Source of the DNA: Galdieria partita
Lineage: Eukaryota; Rhodophyta; Bangiophyceae; Galdieriales; Galdieriaceae
Assembly: GCA_025991245.1 (NCBI GenBank)
Contig: BQMJ01000004.1
Coordinates: forward strand, 124,001-188,000
Direction: 5' to 3'
Length of the DNA stretch: 64,000 bases
The translations under genes were made by a program, and so were the position numbers. Below the pieces are notes generated by a model, which was not told where the DNA came from, did not search any database, and worked only from the letters and a program-made list of their open reading frames with translations. Below, piece by piece: positions 1 to 16,737 of this stretch; position 1 is the stretch's first letter; the number at the start of each line of letters is the position of its first letter.

Positions 1-1140
1 TGTGTTCATTCCTGAGCCAGTCATGAGCTTGGCTGTTAAGCCCAAATCTCGAGAAACTTCGAACAATTTCACAAAGGCACTTGCACGCTTTATGAGAGAA
101 GATCCCACTTTTCGCTTTTTCAACGATCCAGAAACTAAGCAGCTTATCATCAGTGGGATGGGAGAACTGCATTTACAAGTTTATTTGGAACGAATGAAAC
201 GTGAGTATGGAGTAGAATGTGAAGCTGGACAACCTCAGGTCCGTTTCTGATGCAAGGAACGTTTTGTCGACTCTAAATTGAATCTTGTAGGTTAATTTTC
301 GAGAGACTGTGACAAGACGTACCAAGTTTGACTATTTACATAAAAAACAAACTGGCGGTGCTGGTCAATATGGTGGAGTTATTGGGTAAGGAAATTAGTC
401 TTTGAGTTTTACAGAACTGAACGGAACTATAGTTATATTGAGCCTTCAGACGATTCACTGAGCAACGAATTCGTAAATCGTGTAGTTGGCAATGCTATTC
501 CTCCAAACCTTATTCCAGCAGTAGAAGCTGGCTTTCGTGAAGCTTGTGAAAGGGGTTCATTAACTGGCCATCGGGTACAAGGCGTCCGTATGGTATGTTC
601 CTGATTTGGAAACTTTTGTTAAACATATGAAATGTTATTAAAGGTATTGGAAGATGGAAAAAGTCATTCCGTTGATAGCAGTGAACTAGCATTTCGAATT
701 GCAGCTATTATGGCATTTAGAGAAGCATTCCCTCAAGCTGCACCTGCAGTTCTGGAACCGGTCATGAATGTTGAAGTTCAGGTTAGAAAATGTTTCGTGT
801 ATCAACGAATTTTAATCTATCGTTTAGGTCCCTACTGAGTTTCAAGGAACCGTCATGGGGGCTCTGAATAGACGAAGGGGAATTATCATTAGCGCTGTGG
901 ACTATGGAGAGCTTTCTGTTATCCAAGCCGAAGTAGGTAGTTCTGATTTGGAATGCAAAACCAATTTGACTATGCTAGGTACCTCTATATGAAATGTTCG
1001 GATATGCAACAGAATTGCGTTCAGTGACCCAAGGAAAAGGTGACTATACCATGGAATACAAAGAACATCGAGAGACAACCCAACAAATCCAACAAATGCT
1101 AGTTGAGAAACACCAAAAGGAACAAGCGGAACGAAAGTAG
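1..1140 (+). CDS. GFM1: Mitochondrial elongation factor G, C-terminal part (partial at window start)
   Basis: GTPase translocase of mitochondrial translation; only domains III-V are in the window. Reading starts in frame at base 2 ([17 protein letters not shown]), runs through the conserved ISGMGELHL and GGAGQYG segments, and ends in [22 protein letters not shown], the domain V signature of the mEF-G1 type rather than plastid EF-G. Five introns fit frame and GT-AG rules: 239-290, 386-432, 593-643, 782-827 and 933-978. The stop is at 1138-1140. The neighbouring gene converges on it, with stops about 55 bp apart. The G domain and any targeting peptide lie upstream of the window. Assignment is from recognised family sequence; mEF-G2 is less likely because of the close match to mEF-G1 at the C-terminus. 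Confidence 0.93.
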
Positions 1141-1195
1141 TTAGTTTCATTCAATTTTGCCACATAGAGTGTTATATTTTGTGTTTCCTCTAGTA

Positions 1196-6508
<5,313 letters not shown>

Positions 6509-6584
6509 TTACGCTTAACAAATACGTCAACACCCGATCATCGAAAAACTTTTCATTTCTCGCTGTCCTTTAGAAACTTTTGTT

Positions 6585-8213
6585 ATGATGACGATTTCCA
6601 TGAGAAGTCTCTCTTTTATGATTCCTAAACTGCGAAGAACTATGTCACATACCGCAGACAGGTGTGTTAAATTGCTTCGTTGCATCTTTTGCCTTCACTG
6701 AAGAAAGCTGCAGATCTCTTATCGGTTTTATAGGACTCGGGGCTATGGGTGCGAGAACAGCACGCAAACTTGACGAATGTTTACGTAAAGTTTAGGCAGC
6801 CCAATGGCAACAAACTTGGTACGAAATAGTAGAAGAGTACTGCTGTATGACAAAGATGTGGACAAAGCTCAAAGGTGTGTTACAGAATATTTATCATCGA
6901 GACAAGTTGAAAGTCCTTGCAAGGTTGGCCAAACAACTTAACATGGAAGTCGCCCAGAATGTGCATGAAATTACTACAAGAGTATGCTACGTTGTAATTC
7001 ATTTTTCTTTCTTATACTATTATTCATCAATCACAGGCAAAATTTGTTATCACTATGCTACCGGAGTCAGCTCACGTTGAACAAGTCTATTTAGACAAGC
7101 AGAATGGTATGTAAAAATTCAGCAACTAGTGAAAAAGTATGAAAAACTATAAATATTCAGGGCTTTTGGAGACCGCTCAGTCTGGTTCACTGTTTATTGA
7201 TTGCTCAACTATTGACCTTAGTACGTCCCGAAACGTTGCAGTATGTATCCATTGAAGCCCAGTTGGGATGACTGATATGTCTTTGAGAAGAAAGTTGCTT
7301 CAGATTTAGGTCGTCAGCTAAACTTTCTTGATGCTCCAGTCTCCGGTGGCGTTCCTGGTGCAGAAAAGGGAACCTTAACTTTTATGGTATATTTTCTATG
7401 AGAAGATGTACAACTTTTTATTGGGTTTAGGTTGGTGGAACGGAAGATGGGTTCCGTCGGGCAGAAAATATTCTGCGTTGTATGGGTACGAATATTGTAC
7501 ATTGTGGACCTGCCGGAAATGGACAAGTAGCAAAGGTTGGAAAGAAGCATACTAAAGGACTGATTATTTATGCTCATGTGGAAAAGATGTCCAATAATTT
7601 GGCTTTAGCTATATCCATGGCAGGAGTTTGTGAAGCCATGAACTTGGGTGCGAAGCAAGGAATGGATCCTCGAATTCTTGCCAAAGTGATGAATACTTCC
7701 ACTGCAAGGTTAGTTAAACTAGTTGAAAAGCACCAAGATATAATAGAGTGTGTTATAACTGTCTGTATAGATGTTGGAGCAGTGATAATTACAATCCGGT
7801 GAGTCTTTCTTGAGTTGTGAAAAGAAGTTTTAATATTAAGAAGGTGCCTGGTGTGATGGAGAATGTACCTGCCAGTCGAGATTATGAAAATGGTTTTCGA
7901 ACAGAGCTCTTGTTGAAGGACATCGGGTTGGCAATGCGTGCTGCAAATGAACTGAACATGTAGGTAATCCTTTGAGAATGGAAATTTCAATAATAATCGT
8001 ACTCTGTCTTTTAGTAAATTATTAGTTGGTGAACACATCGCATCTTTATATGAAAATATGAGGAAACAAGGATATGCCAAGAAAGACTTTAGTGGACTGT
8101 AAGTATGACTCTGTTCTTATAACAAGATATAGACTTGTTTTTGTAGCTACCGGTATATCTACAATGGTCCATCTGTGACGGATGTTGTAGCCTCATCGAA
8201 GAAAAATTCTTGA
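6585..8213 (+). CDS. HIBADH: 3-hydroxyisobutyrate dehydrogenase, mitochondrial
   Basis: NAD-dependent beta-hydroxyacid dehydrogenase of valine breakdown. The first ATG (6585) gives a short basic, Ser/Arg-rich leader (MMTISMRSLSFMIPKLRRT) typical of mitochondrial import, spliced by intron 6662-6707 onto IGFIGLGAMGA, the Rossmann dinucleotide loop. Further hallmarks are FVITMLPES, the substrate loop DAPVSGGVPGAEKGTLTFMVGG, the GPAGNGQVAK segment with catalytic lysine followed by NN, and the C-terminal NPVPGVMENVPAS and KKDFSGLYRY blocks. At least seven short introns interrupt it. One, at about 7535-7588, keeps the frame open if unspliced, but family alignment (AK joined to MSNN) says it is removed. 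Stop at 8211-8213. A glyoxylate-reductase relative is the alternative, but the length and motifs favour HIBADH. Confidence 0.9.
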
Positions 8214-8432
8214 AATCTCTATTTGATGAAAAAGGATTGTCCAAAGTTGAGGAAATTTATTCGAAATAAAGAATCGACATGTTCTTTTGACCAGGAGAAA
8301 TAGCTACAAGAACTATGTTTTCGTCAGATAAAAAGATGCTGGAAAGAAAGGATTTTCTATTTCAAACACAGGATGTATCCCAGGGATGTATCATTTTCAA
8401 GTTTCTCGTGATTCTTTTCTACTTTATCTGTT

Positions 8433-10707
8433 ATGAAAACTGTGTATCGATGTTGCTTCCAGATGCATAAATTCGGGCGAATGTTTTCAAAAAGAAAAGA
8501 AAAACAATTGTTATTCGACGAATTGGGGTACTCAATGCCCTGGTGTCGCTGTTTTACCTGTGACTGGAGAATACAGAGGTTATCGCAATTCTGGATAGTA
8601 AGAAAGTTTCACTCTAGTTTTGGAATTTTATGCCGAAAAGAAGTTTTCCTTGTGGATAGCTCGAAAAGTATATTCGTCGACAAAAACCAGAAGAACGAGG
8701 GAAAGGCGGAGCAGTTTAGGACTGTGCGCCCCGAAAAGGACGACTTAGACTCCAAAACTCAAGTTGGCTATATCTTAAACGCATTCCGTTCAGCAATAGA
8801 TGCTGCTCAAAAGGCCGCTGAAAACAACCATTTTGATAACCCTGACAAGGTAAATAAGCAAGGGTTGCAAGTTGGAGACAAGATAAAGGAATCAAGACAA
8901 TTGAATGCTTCGAAAACTTTTCAGTCAAGCTTTGGAATAGAAGCATGTGTGTCAGCTTCGTCATCCTTGGAAGATGACGTGCTGTTGCAGCTGGATTTGA
9001 ACAAGTTGAAGACAGTTGGTCTATCTTCCTGGAAAATTTTAGACGACTTCTCGCAAAACCTGGAAACAGTAGAAGCACCGAACCCTGAAAAGACGCCCAG
9101 ACTGGCAGAGCCTCTGAGAAGGGTTTTGCACGAAGATAGAGTTGTACGAGTTGAAGAGCTCCAAGAGAACAACAAGGAAGGACTGGAACTATCAGTGAAG
9201 GAAGAAGACGATGTCCTTGACAGAAGTACATTTATCGTAGAGAATTTTTTCAAATATATTCCAGCATCAAAAGATCACAAGCTACAGAGACTTGCCAAAA
9301 ATTTCAATCTTCGTTATACTGGTTCAACCTCTTCCGTAGTTCCAGTTCTGAGCAGCATCTATCATGTATTATCAAGATATCGGAGGACATCAATCGATGG
9401 TTTAAGTGGCGACTTCCGTAATTCGCCAACAGCTTTTACCAGATATATGCTAAAACCAGTTACTATTATTTTGTATCCTGATGGCAACGGTTTGTATAAC
9501 ATTGACAAAGCGGAAGAGAAGCCTCCAAAAGTTGGAGTGCTCTCTGATATAGGACATTTGTTGGAGAGGTTGTTTACGCAAGAAAATATGTCTGTGAAGA
9601 AACGAATCGACTTTTCCTCTATCAATATTCCCAATCTTGAAGACAACGGTTCCGATGAAAGGCCATATCACAATGCTGAATATCGTTTTTCAAAATTCGG
9701 CAACTGTCTCTTTCGTGCTCAAGTTGATTGCTATGACCCTACAACAGATAAATTTTTTGACGTGAAGACTCGTGCTTTAGCAGCAATTCGTTATCAAATT
9801 GAACGATATGAGGACTACTTGGAAAAGGAGATCACTAAAACAACAGGTTATGAGGACTCCTTTGAAAGAGAACTGTACGATATGATTCGTTCGGTATTTA
9901 TTAAATATGCTCTTCAGTTTCGAATAGGCGGAATGTCTGGTGCATTTGTTTCATTTCATAGTATTGGCAAGGTATGCCGCTTTTAATGCATTTGAAATGT
10001 TGTCATTCTCTTTGGAAGGTTTCTGGTTACCAATATATCCCATTGGAAGAAATTGAAAAGTATGTTTTTGGTAATGAGGCATGGGCAAGAAAGTCATTTT
10101 GTTCGTCGATGAAAATCTTTGAGGATTTGTTAGACAGAATGACTCATTGTTTTCCTTGCGAAGATCCTATTCGAGTAACGGTTGGTACTATACTCGGTAA
10201 TGTTATTCATGTCGTTGCTAACTTGAGAGTAGATTGATCCATTTAGTCATACAGGAGTCCTGGATGTGTATGCAACCCGTCTTCGAGAAGGAGTTGATTC
10301 TCTAGAGTGGCGAAATATTCAAGAATTGGCTTTCGCAAACAAAAAAGTCGAGGAATCCTTTCATATTTCACCAGAAGATGTGAAGAAATTTCAGATCCAT
10401 ATAGCTACTTTTGTAAATGCTCTCTATTCTGGTGCACCAGTAAGAAAATTTGCCTGTTCTTACCTTGTTCCATAATTCTATGTGCTCTTTTTAGGTTAAT
10501 TACACAAAAGATGATCAACTTCATCTGTTGTATTCTATACGTGAAGTTCCAGTTTCTCTGATTGAATATATCAAAGTTTTGAGGTTGTCATTGGGTCTCG
10601 AAGATATGCCTCAATCTCGACATTTTTCGGTTTCTGGGCTTTCTTCAACAGAATTGGCTGATATACTGATTAGTACTTCCTTTCAAGCCTTTCACCTTAT
10701 TAAGTAA
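8433..10707 (+). CDS. PET127: Pet127-like mitochondrial RNA-processing protein
   Basis: Member of the Pet127 family, mitochondrial proteins of the divergent PD-(D/E)XK nuclease superfamily implicated in 5' RNA processing and decay. Exon 1 holds about 510 codons: a basic N-terminal region fit for mitochondrial targeting, a low-complexity linker to about residue 260, then the domain starting FKYIPASKDHKLQRLAKNF. The core has FRAQVDCYDP followed by FFDVKTRALAAIR; the aspartate in VDCYD and the D-x-K of DVKTR correspond to the expected nuclease active site. Later exons, joined over introns near 9972-10018, 10182-10232 and 10440-10495, continue with DVYATRLREG and NYTKDDQLHLLYSIREVP. The stop (10705-10707) is only 13 bp from the stop of the convergent VPS41 gene. 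Family call is by recognised motifs; nuclease activity is inferred. Confidence 0.8.
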
Positions 10708-10720
10708 TTTTGGTGTTTGA

Positions 10721-13673
10721 TCAACTATTGAAACTTTCTGACTCCATTTCATATACTATTCCTTTACGTGTGTGCTCCCAAAACTTATCGAAGAGGATAC
10801 GCATGTCAAATACAATTGCGCCACAGATTTCTTCCCGTAACTGACGTTCCAAGACTTTCTCTTTAACTGCTCTGTATAGTACAGTTCGTAGATGTGGTAC
10901 TTGTGTACCTTTCTTTATCATCCTTACTAGGCGAAGAGAATCTATGCCGCACTAAGCTAGAGTTTAGACTTTACAGCATAAAAATTTCGTTACATAACAT
11001 ACTGAGGGGTCGTAAAGAAGAGCAACAAGTATTCTTCCATCGTTCTCTGCAAATCCTAAGAGCCTATTCCACAAAGTTGGGTCGTCATGTTCCTTACAAA
11101 ATTGAATGGCTTCGTTCACTTGATCCATTTCAAAAAGAATGATATCCATAGCAGCGGTCAGGTCACCCATCCTACTCAATATATATACTCTTTCTTTGGC
11201 AAATTTGTGTTCTCCAAAGCGAGAAAGTTCTTCCAATGCATTGTCCAATGAATAAGAACTACTTTCCTTTAAAAATGGTAACAGCTTCTCAGGTGCAAAT
11301 TCGGCATAAAGGGAAACTTGCATGGGATGAAATACTGAGGCTTTTGAAGGATCCACCAAGAAAATGGTATCTAGGTACAGAAATAACCACCTAAAAAGAC
11401 CTTTTTAGAAATGCTGCAATGATAGCAAGATATTGCTACCTTCGGTTACCTAATTCCTGAAGAATAGGAACAACTACTTCTGGAGGTAAGAGAGATTCTG
11501 GAGCATTTGCTAAGAGTTCACTGGCCCTTTGTTCGGATATTTCAAATAGTTTTCGGAGAGATTCTTTACTACGAATGGCTTCATAAAGTGCATGTTCTCG
11601 AATGTAATCAAAGCATCTGACGTCCCCTTCTTGGAATATTAATTGCAAAGTCTTGTCATGCCTTCCACTACTCGTATAAAGAGTTGCCATGGCTTCTTGT
11701 AACTTTGAAAGAACTAATTCTTCACTGGAATTCAATTTCGATGAATGTTTCATTCTTTCAATCTTTAGTTCGAGTTCACGGCTAATAAGTCCTAAGTTGT
11801 AAACATCTGCCGGCCAGGTGTTTATAACTTCTGTAAATAGACTGGGATTCACCTGTAAAAGATATCGCAAAACCTCATCATATGTCTCTGATGACAAGGT
11901 TGGATCTCGGCAGGGAATGGCAAATACAATAAACTGCAGCTTTCCAATTTGCATCAACCTTTGAATCCAAAATTCCCACCGACGTTTTCGACTTTCCAAA
12001 GTATACAAACCTTCAGAAGACTCTTTCTCCATTCGTTTGGCCGTTAAATGTGTTTCGATGCTGAACGTAGCGCTTTCAAGTTCGCTGTCTTCCCCATGAA
12101 TTATTCGAGGAAGTACAACTGCCAAGGTGTCGTAGTCACCCTTTTCCAATAGATGATCAATAAATCTCTCTCCTAGCTTCTCAATACTGAAACCATATTC
12201 TGCAAGTTGGCTAGCTGGAGCAATCTCCGCAATTTCCACAGCCTCTCGATATCGTTCTCTATCTAACATCCATTCTATTCTTTCTACATAAGAAAAAGGA
12301 CGCAAGCTAAGAACGTTCGATAGCCCTCCAGTTCTTGCCTGTAAGGAATCATTCTCATGGTTTTCTTCACAAACCTCTTCTACATGACCTGACAATGAAG
12401 ATTCTGGTAGACAAGTACCGAACGCCAATAGTATCGGTTCACCACCAGGAATATAAACCAAACCTTGTCTCGATGGAGACAAAGGGTTCTTCTGCAAAGG
12501 CTCTTCCGAGTACAGAATATCATTTATCATTCTTCTTTCTATTCTAGCTTTCAACACATCGGTTTGTAACGGACTTACTATGACAAGCTCCACTGAAAAC
12601 GTGTCAGAAATCGGAACAGTAGTGGTCTTGTCAACATAAAATATTGCTCTTTGATCCGATGGTCGACGCACACACAGCATAGCAACAGCTCTGTCTCCAA
12701 ACGGGGCAACTTGAATAATGTTTCGCACGTTGAGTTCATCTTTCGAAATAACTCCAAGTACTCTAACTTGACGCCGACCTGACTTTCCTTCTGCGGCCAT
12801 AGATACTGAAATGACTTTGCAACAAGAATACCAACATACATATAAAGAATAACACGACTCCGACGAGTTCGTATCGGACATAAGCTGACGCCAAGTTACC
12901 CTAGGTTCCAAAGGTGCAAAAGGTATTTCTACTGAAGAACTTCCTTTGGCCTTGTTCTCTCTTGGACCCAAGGTTGACGAAAAAGAGTTGGAAGCTAACA
13001 AAGGGAGTTGGTCCGGTATCCAATCAGTGGGAGGATCCACAATACAAACGCCTCTTTCAAAGCGAACATCGAAGATTCGTATTCCTCGATTGTTTGCCCA
13101 AGCAATAAGATCACCTTGCCACCTTACACAATAAATAGGTCCTTCCCCGTGATGCAATATAGCATCCGATCCTCCTCCTAACCAAGATTTGGTATGCAAC
13201 AACAACTCACCATCAGTTGTTCCAAAGCAAAAACGTTGCAACTGAGAACCACTGACTCTTCCAAAGAGAGGATCCACAGCTACACTAGACAATTCCGCTC
13301 CTTTAAAAAGACGTGACTTTGAATAATTATATTGAAGACTATTTCGCTCTTCGAATACAAAGCTTATGCATACAATAGTATCTCCTTTCCCAATTGAAAC
13401 TACCACTGAGTTGTCTTCTGATAACGAGATGTCTCTCACAGCATTCGAGTGCTTACACTTTAGACTTTTGATAAGAACAGAACCGGAACAATCAACTAAG
13501 TAGATACTTCCGTCCAAAGTACCACAGGCAATAACTTTGGTGCCAGCGGTTACAGCAGTAACAATAGTTTTGTTTCCATTTACCACAAGTTCGTCTCTAA
13601 TTCCAACAGTGTTGGAAAGAAAATGGCTAGTGTGAAAAACTGGTTCCTCCTCTTCTTCCGTTTCAAGCAACAT
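10721..13673 (-). CDS. VPS41: VPS41, HOPS complex subunit, apparently without C-terminal RING
   Basis: HOPS tethering subunit for vacuole/lysosome fusion. The first in-frame ATG is at 13671-13673, giving an acidic N-terminus (LLETEEEEEP), then a beta-propeller with HHGEGPIYCVRWQGDLIAWA and GIRIFDVRFE, and an alpha-solenoid/CHCR region with DRERYREAVEIAE and QVSLYAEFAPEKLLPFL followed by LSRMGD. Two introns (about 11395-11442 and 10918-10965) join in frame. The protein ends FWEHTRKGIVYEMESESFNS at 10721. Animal and plant VPS41 continue from this point into a RING-H2 domain; here no Cys/His ligands follow, and the opposing Pet127 gene leaves no room. About 945 residues. It shares a 50-bp divergent promoter region with the MED18-like gene. 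Confidence 0.9.
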
Positions 13674-13723
13674 ATCAAAAGACGTTGCGTAACTTTTAAA
13701 GATGTAAAGCAGTGGGTGAAAGG

Positions 13724-14650
13724 ATGCCAAATCTTTGGCAATTCATGCAAGAGTTGAGACTAAAAGCGGTCGTCTGGAATGAAAATGTAGAGTTTCTTCG
13801 CAGTTTCCTGAGGTATTGAAAAAACTTCGTACTTGTTTTTGAAAATGGGTTCATTCGTTGTTTATTAGGGCTCACTGCGCAGTTGACGATGACTGTGGTC
13901 GGGTAAGAACCTGCCTTCATGTTTACAGCACGTCCCTAAAGTTTTCAAAGTTTGATTGTTTAGAACAGTGTTATTCTATTCCAAATACACCACAACAAAT
14001 GGGTTCAGTCTGTGTTTCTAGAGAGTTACGTAAGGAATTGGGCGTCTTATTTTGATATTTGCTGACAGTGTTTTACAGTCTATCCAAGGAAGATAGCAGT
14101 TGGTGGGTAATATACAGAGGAAAGAAGGATCTACAGTCTCCTTCCTATTTGGAGGTAATATTGCACTCAATATTCTGTAAAATTTTATTGTTTTTTCGTT
14201 TAGAAGCGACCATATTGCAAGAGTGAATTCAGTAACAATCCTCGTGAGTGGCTCGAAAGCTTAGGATGCAAGTTGCAGTTTGAATATATAAGGAAAGGTC
14301 ACGCAGTGTTTTGGAGAAGTATGAATTTTCTTGCAGAGTTGTTTCAGGTTTTTTCTTTGAAAAGTGAAAGTGTGGCAAAAACAGATCTTTCAGGGGAACT
14401 TGTATCGGATGAAGCAATCCTAGTGATATATACTTTAATCGAAGGTGGAAGAGACTGGTCTCAATCCTCGCAGTTATTCATGGTAAGTAAATACTAAATA
14501 CAATGAATATCTAAAGAAGAGACTAGAATATTCTTGATCAAATATTGCCCTTTGTATCAGTCAAATGATAATACTTGGGCATCATTCTTGAAACCATTTG
14601 CTCATAAAGAAACATATTTTCGTTGTCTATTAAATATCTTTTGGTTTTAA
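13724..14650 (+). CDS. MED18: Mediator subunit 18-like protein
   Basis: Probable head-module subunit of Mediator, the coactivator of RNA polymerase II. The best-supported part is WLESLGCKLQFEYIRKGHAV, which matches the MED18 pattern in which a short helix precedes an EFVAKGH-like strand, followed by a C-terminal FLKPFAHKE resembling the LKPLVHLEKID end of animal MED18. Exons fitted: 13724-13812, about 13869-13902, about 13965-14030, about 14090-14155, about 14204-14483, and 14562-14650. The middle junctions are the least certain because several acceptors keep a frame. It starts 50 bp from the divergent VPS41 ATG. MED18 is poorly conserved, so this identification is moderate. Confidence 0.6.
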
Positions 14651-14913
14651 ACTGCTTATTTGATCTTGAAATTGATTACTACACACTATTTCATTTTATT
14701 ATAACTAAGAAGTTATAGATAAAAACTCTCATCGACCAATAGGAAGTAAATCAAATTATATTAAAAAATATTTGGGCGAATGAAACTATGAATGTCAACA
14801 ATACTTCAGAAATATTACAACAGCTGAACTCGAAACAACTCAAACAATACTGTGAGAAGAATGCATAACACGCTTCACACTGGGCATAGTTCTATATGAC
14901 CTTGAAAGATTTG
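14651..14913. other. 3' intergenic region between convergent genes
   Basis: AT-rich spacer between the MED18-like stop and the DCP1 stop. It contains a 43-codon open stretch on the plus strand (14742-14869, ending in a TAA) that follows a possible acceptor at 14741, but I could not join it to the upstream gene in frame. Otherwise nothing recognised. Confidence 0.5.
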
Positions 14914-16110
14914 TCAGGGAATCGAACTATACCGTCCTCCTGTGCTCGCTGACTTGACGGTCTTTATATATTGTTCGTAGAATTGATGAAATAGAACATC
15001 ATCTTGCAGAATAGTGCTCAACAACTCTTTCAATTGTTCTAAACTGAGTAACGTATCTTTCCAGTCAAATCTCTTGAACAATGTTACAATTTCACTCCTG
15101 TCACCAGTTTCTGATTCTTTTAAACGCTCCTTGTCATTAGATGAATAATGCGCTAAAGCCTGCAGAGCTGATTGCAGTTGCAGAGCTGAATATTCCTTCA
15201 TGGCATCAGACTGAGACTGTTCACGACCACTGAAGTTTACATTGAATGACGAGTTTCTCGAGCTTGTATGTCCAACAGAAGAAGCATATAAATCATTGGC
15301 AACATTTGTTTCATTCAAAGAGCTCGACTCAACATGCTTAAGTAATGAAAGAATCTGCCGGCCGGCCTCTACTGAAGAAGTTGAAGTCACGGAATCTCGT
15401 GATGTTTCGGAAAAATTGGTATAATTAAGTGTGGGCATATTTCTCATCACATTATTATTCGACGGAAATGGTGAGCCTAATCTGCCTGGAGATAACACAT
15501 GATAGTGTTTCTGTAGTGGTGAACTTCCCGCTCCATTATTTCTCATCTCATGGTTGTTCAAGGGAGACTTTAAAAGACGTAATATTTCCTTTTCCGGTGT
15601 TTGCTGTGCATATGAAGGGTCGCTTGCTTTGAATTCTGATCCATAAAGCTTCTGATTGGCAGACAGGTAATCTTGTGCTGGCTTTTGCTGTTCCAAAAGT
15701 AGTGAGAGAACTTTCACAGCTTCTATCTTTTCTTCTTCGTCAAAGAACCAAAAAGCATAAATCTTTCCTTGCGGTGATTGCAACTGGATGGTCCCCTTTA
15801 CTTCCTCAAAATGTGTCCAGCCAGGTACTATATCGAGCGCCAAATTCTCCAACTCCCGTCTATTGAGAACAATAATTCTGTATGGAATCTCTGTTATGTT
15901 GTCTACAATATGAAAAGCTCCTTCAATTTCACTCCTCTTCCAGCACTTGTTTGCCTCGTCAAAGTCGTAGACACATACGTTATGAGCATAGAATAGAATA
16001 CTCCTAATTCCTGAGAAATAGCGACTTAATACTTGAATGTTTTGTTTCAAGGCTAACTCCTTCCGCTCTTGCCTTGAGTTACCCTTTTCTTCTAAACCTT
16101 TCTCTACCAT
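14914..16110 (-). CDS. DCP1: mRNA-decapping enzyme subunit 1
   Basis: Activator of the DCP2 decapping enzyme in cytoplasmic 5'-3' mRNA decay. The first in-frame ATG is at 16108-16110. An EVH1-type fold follows: LKQNIQVLSRYFSGIRSILF, VCVYDFDEANKCWKRSEIEG, then IIVLNRRELENLALDI and AFWFFDEEEKIEAVKVL, the DCP1 signature order. A long Ser/Asn-rich linker separates this from a C-terminal helix block near 15050-14960 (SLEQLKELLSTILQDDVLF) that resembles the DCP1 trimerisation domain. About 398 residues, no introns. It is divergent from the NDUFB9 gene with 83 bp between ATGs. The C-terminal trimerisation call is an inference from pattern. Confidence 0.88.
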   Translation of the reverse strand: MVEKGLEEKGNSRQERKELALKQNIQVLSRYFSGIRSILFYAHNVCVYDFDEANKCWKRSEIEGAFHIVDNITEIPYRIIVLNRRELENLALDIVPGWTHFEEVKGTIQLQSPQGKIYAFWFFDEEEKIEAVKVLSLLLEQQKPAQDYLSANQKLYGSEFKASDPSYAQQTPEKEILRLLKSPLNNHEMRNNGAGSSPLQKHYHVLSPGRLGSPFPSNNNVMRNMPTLNYTNFSETSRDSVTSTSSVEAGRQILSLLKHVESSSLNETNVANDLYASSVGHTSSRNSSFNVNFSGREQSQSDAMKEYSALQLQSALQALAHYSSNDKERLKESETGDRSEIVTLFKRFDWKDTLLSLEQLKELLSTILQDDVLFHQFYEQYIKTVKSASTGGRYSSIP

Positions 16111-16193
16111 AACAACGAGTTTTCTTTGCTTCCAGAAGCCAATCGCTTTGTAAGAACAACCCACATCCAATCAATTAGTATTGTTGTGTAGAT

Positions 16194-16660
16194 ATGGGGA
16201 ATCAAGTGTCGATGCCTGCAGCGCGTGCTGCCCCTTTTGCCCCAAACTTGACTCATAAGCAAAGAGTAACCCGATTATATCGTCATGCTTTGAGAACTGC
16301 AAGGGATTGGGAGCCAGATTTTGATTTGTTTGTAAAGGACGCTGAAAAGATACAGGCAAGATTCAAGAAGAATAAACATGTGAGTGAATATTTGTTCAAG
16401 AACGACAGTGACTTGATTGTTTGCATATAGTTAACCATTCAAGAAGGTCAAAGACTTGTAGAAGCAGGTTTAAAAGAACTCATTGCAAATAGACACCCAG
16501 AACCTTACATACCTCCATTCGCTCCTGGAGGAACTGCCTATCAACGGAACATTCCTTGCCCTCCTGAGGTAAGTTTTCTTTTTACTTCAACCTATAGATA
16601 AACACTATTGATTAGGACGTAAACGATCTACTCCCACCTCCAGAAAGGCGAATTCGATAG
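16194..16660 (+). CDS. NDUFB9: NADH dehydrogenase 1 beta subcomplex subunit 9 (LYR protein)
   Basis: Accessory LYR-motif subunit (B22) of mitochondrial complex I. The protein has the LYR-type helix LTHKQRVTRLYRHALR near residues 20-35, a second helix with ARFKKNKH, then RHPEPYIPPFAPGGTAY, the NDUFB9 hallmark (HPQPYI..PGGTSYER in animals). Introns 16380-16430 and 16569-16615 join in frame. The C-terminus is short (EDVNDLLPPPERRIR), close to plant and algal B22 length and much shorter than the animal protein. The stop is at 16658-16660, convergent with the PEBP gene. Confidence 0.88.
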
Positions 16661-16737
16661 AGACAAACCAATCTATAAAAAACTTTCATACATATCGTTC
16701 CTTTAGTTACTTGCTCTCATATCTGTGTCTGTCAACC

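Noticed and set aside
14742-14869. Open stretch with an LNSKQLKQYCEKNA end after a possible acceptor
   Set aside because: Could not be joined in frame to MED18 or any other exon; the MED18 reading ends well at 14650.
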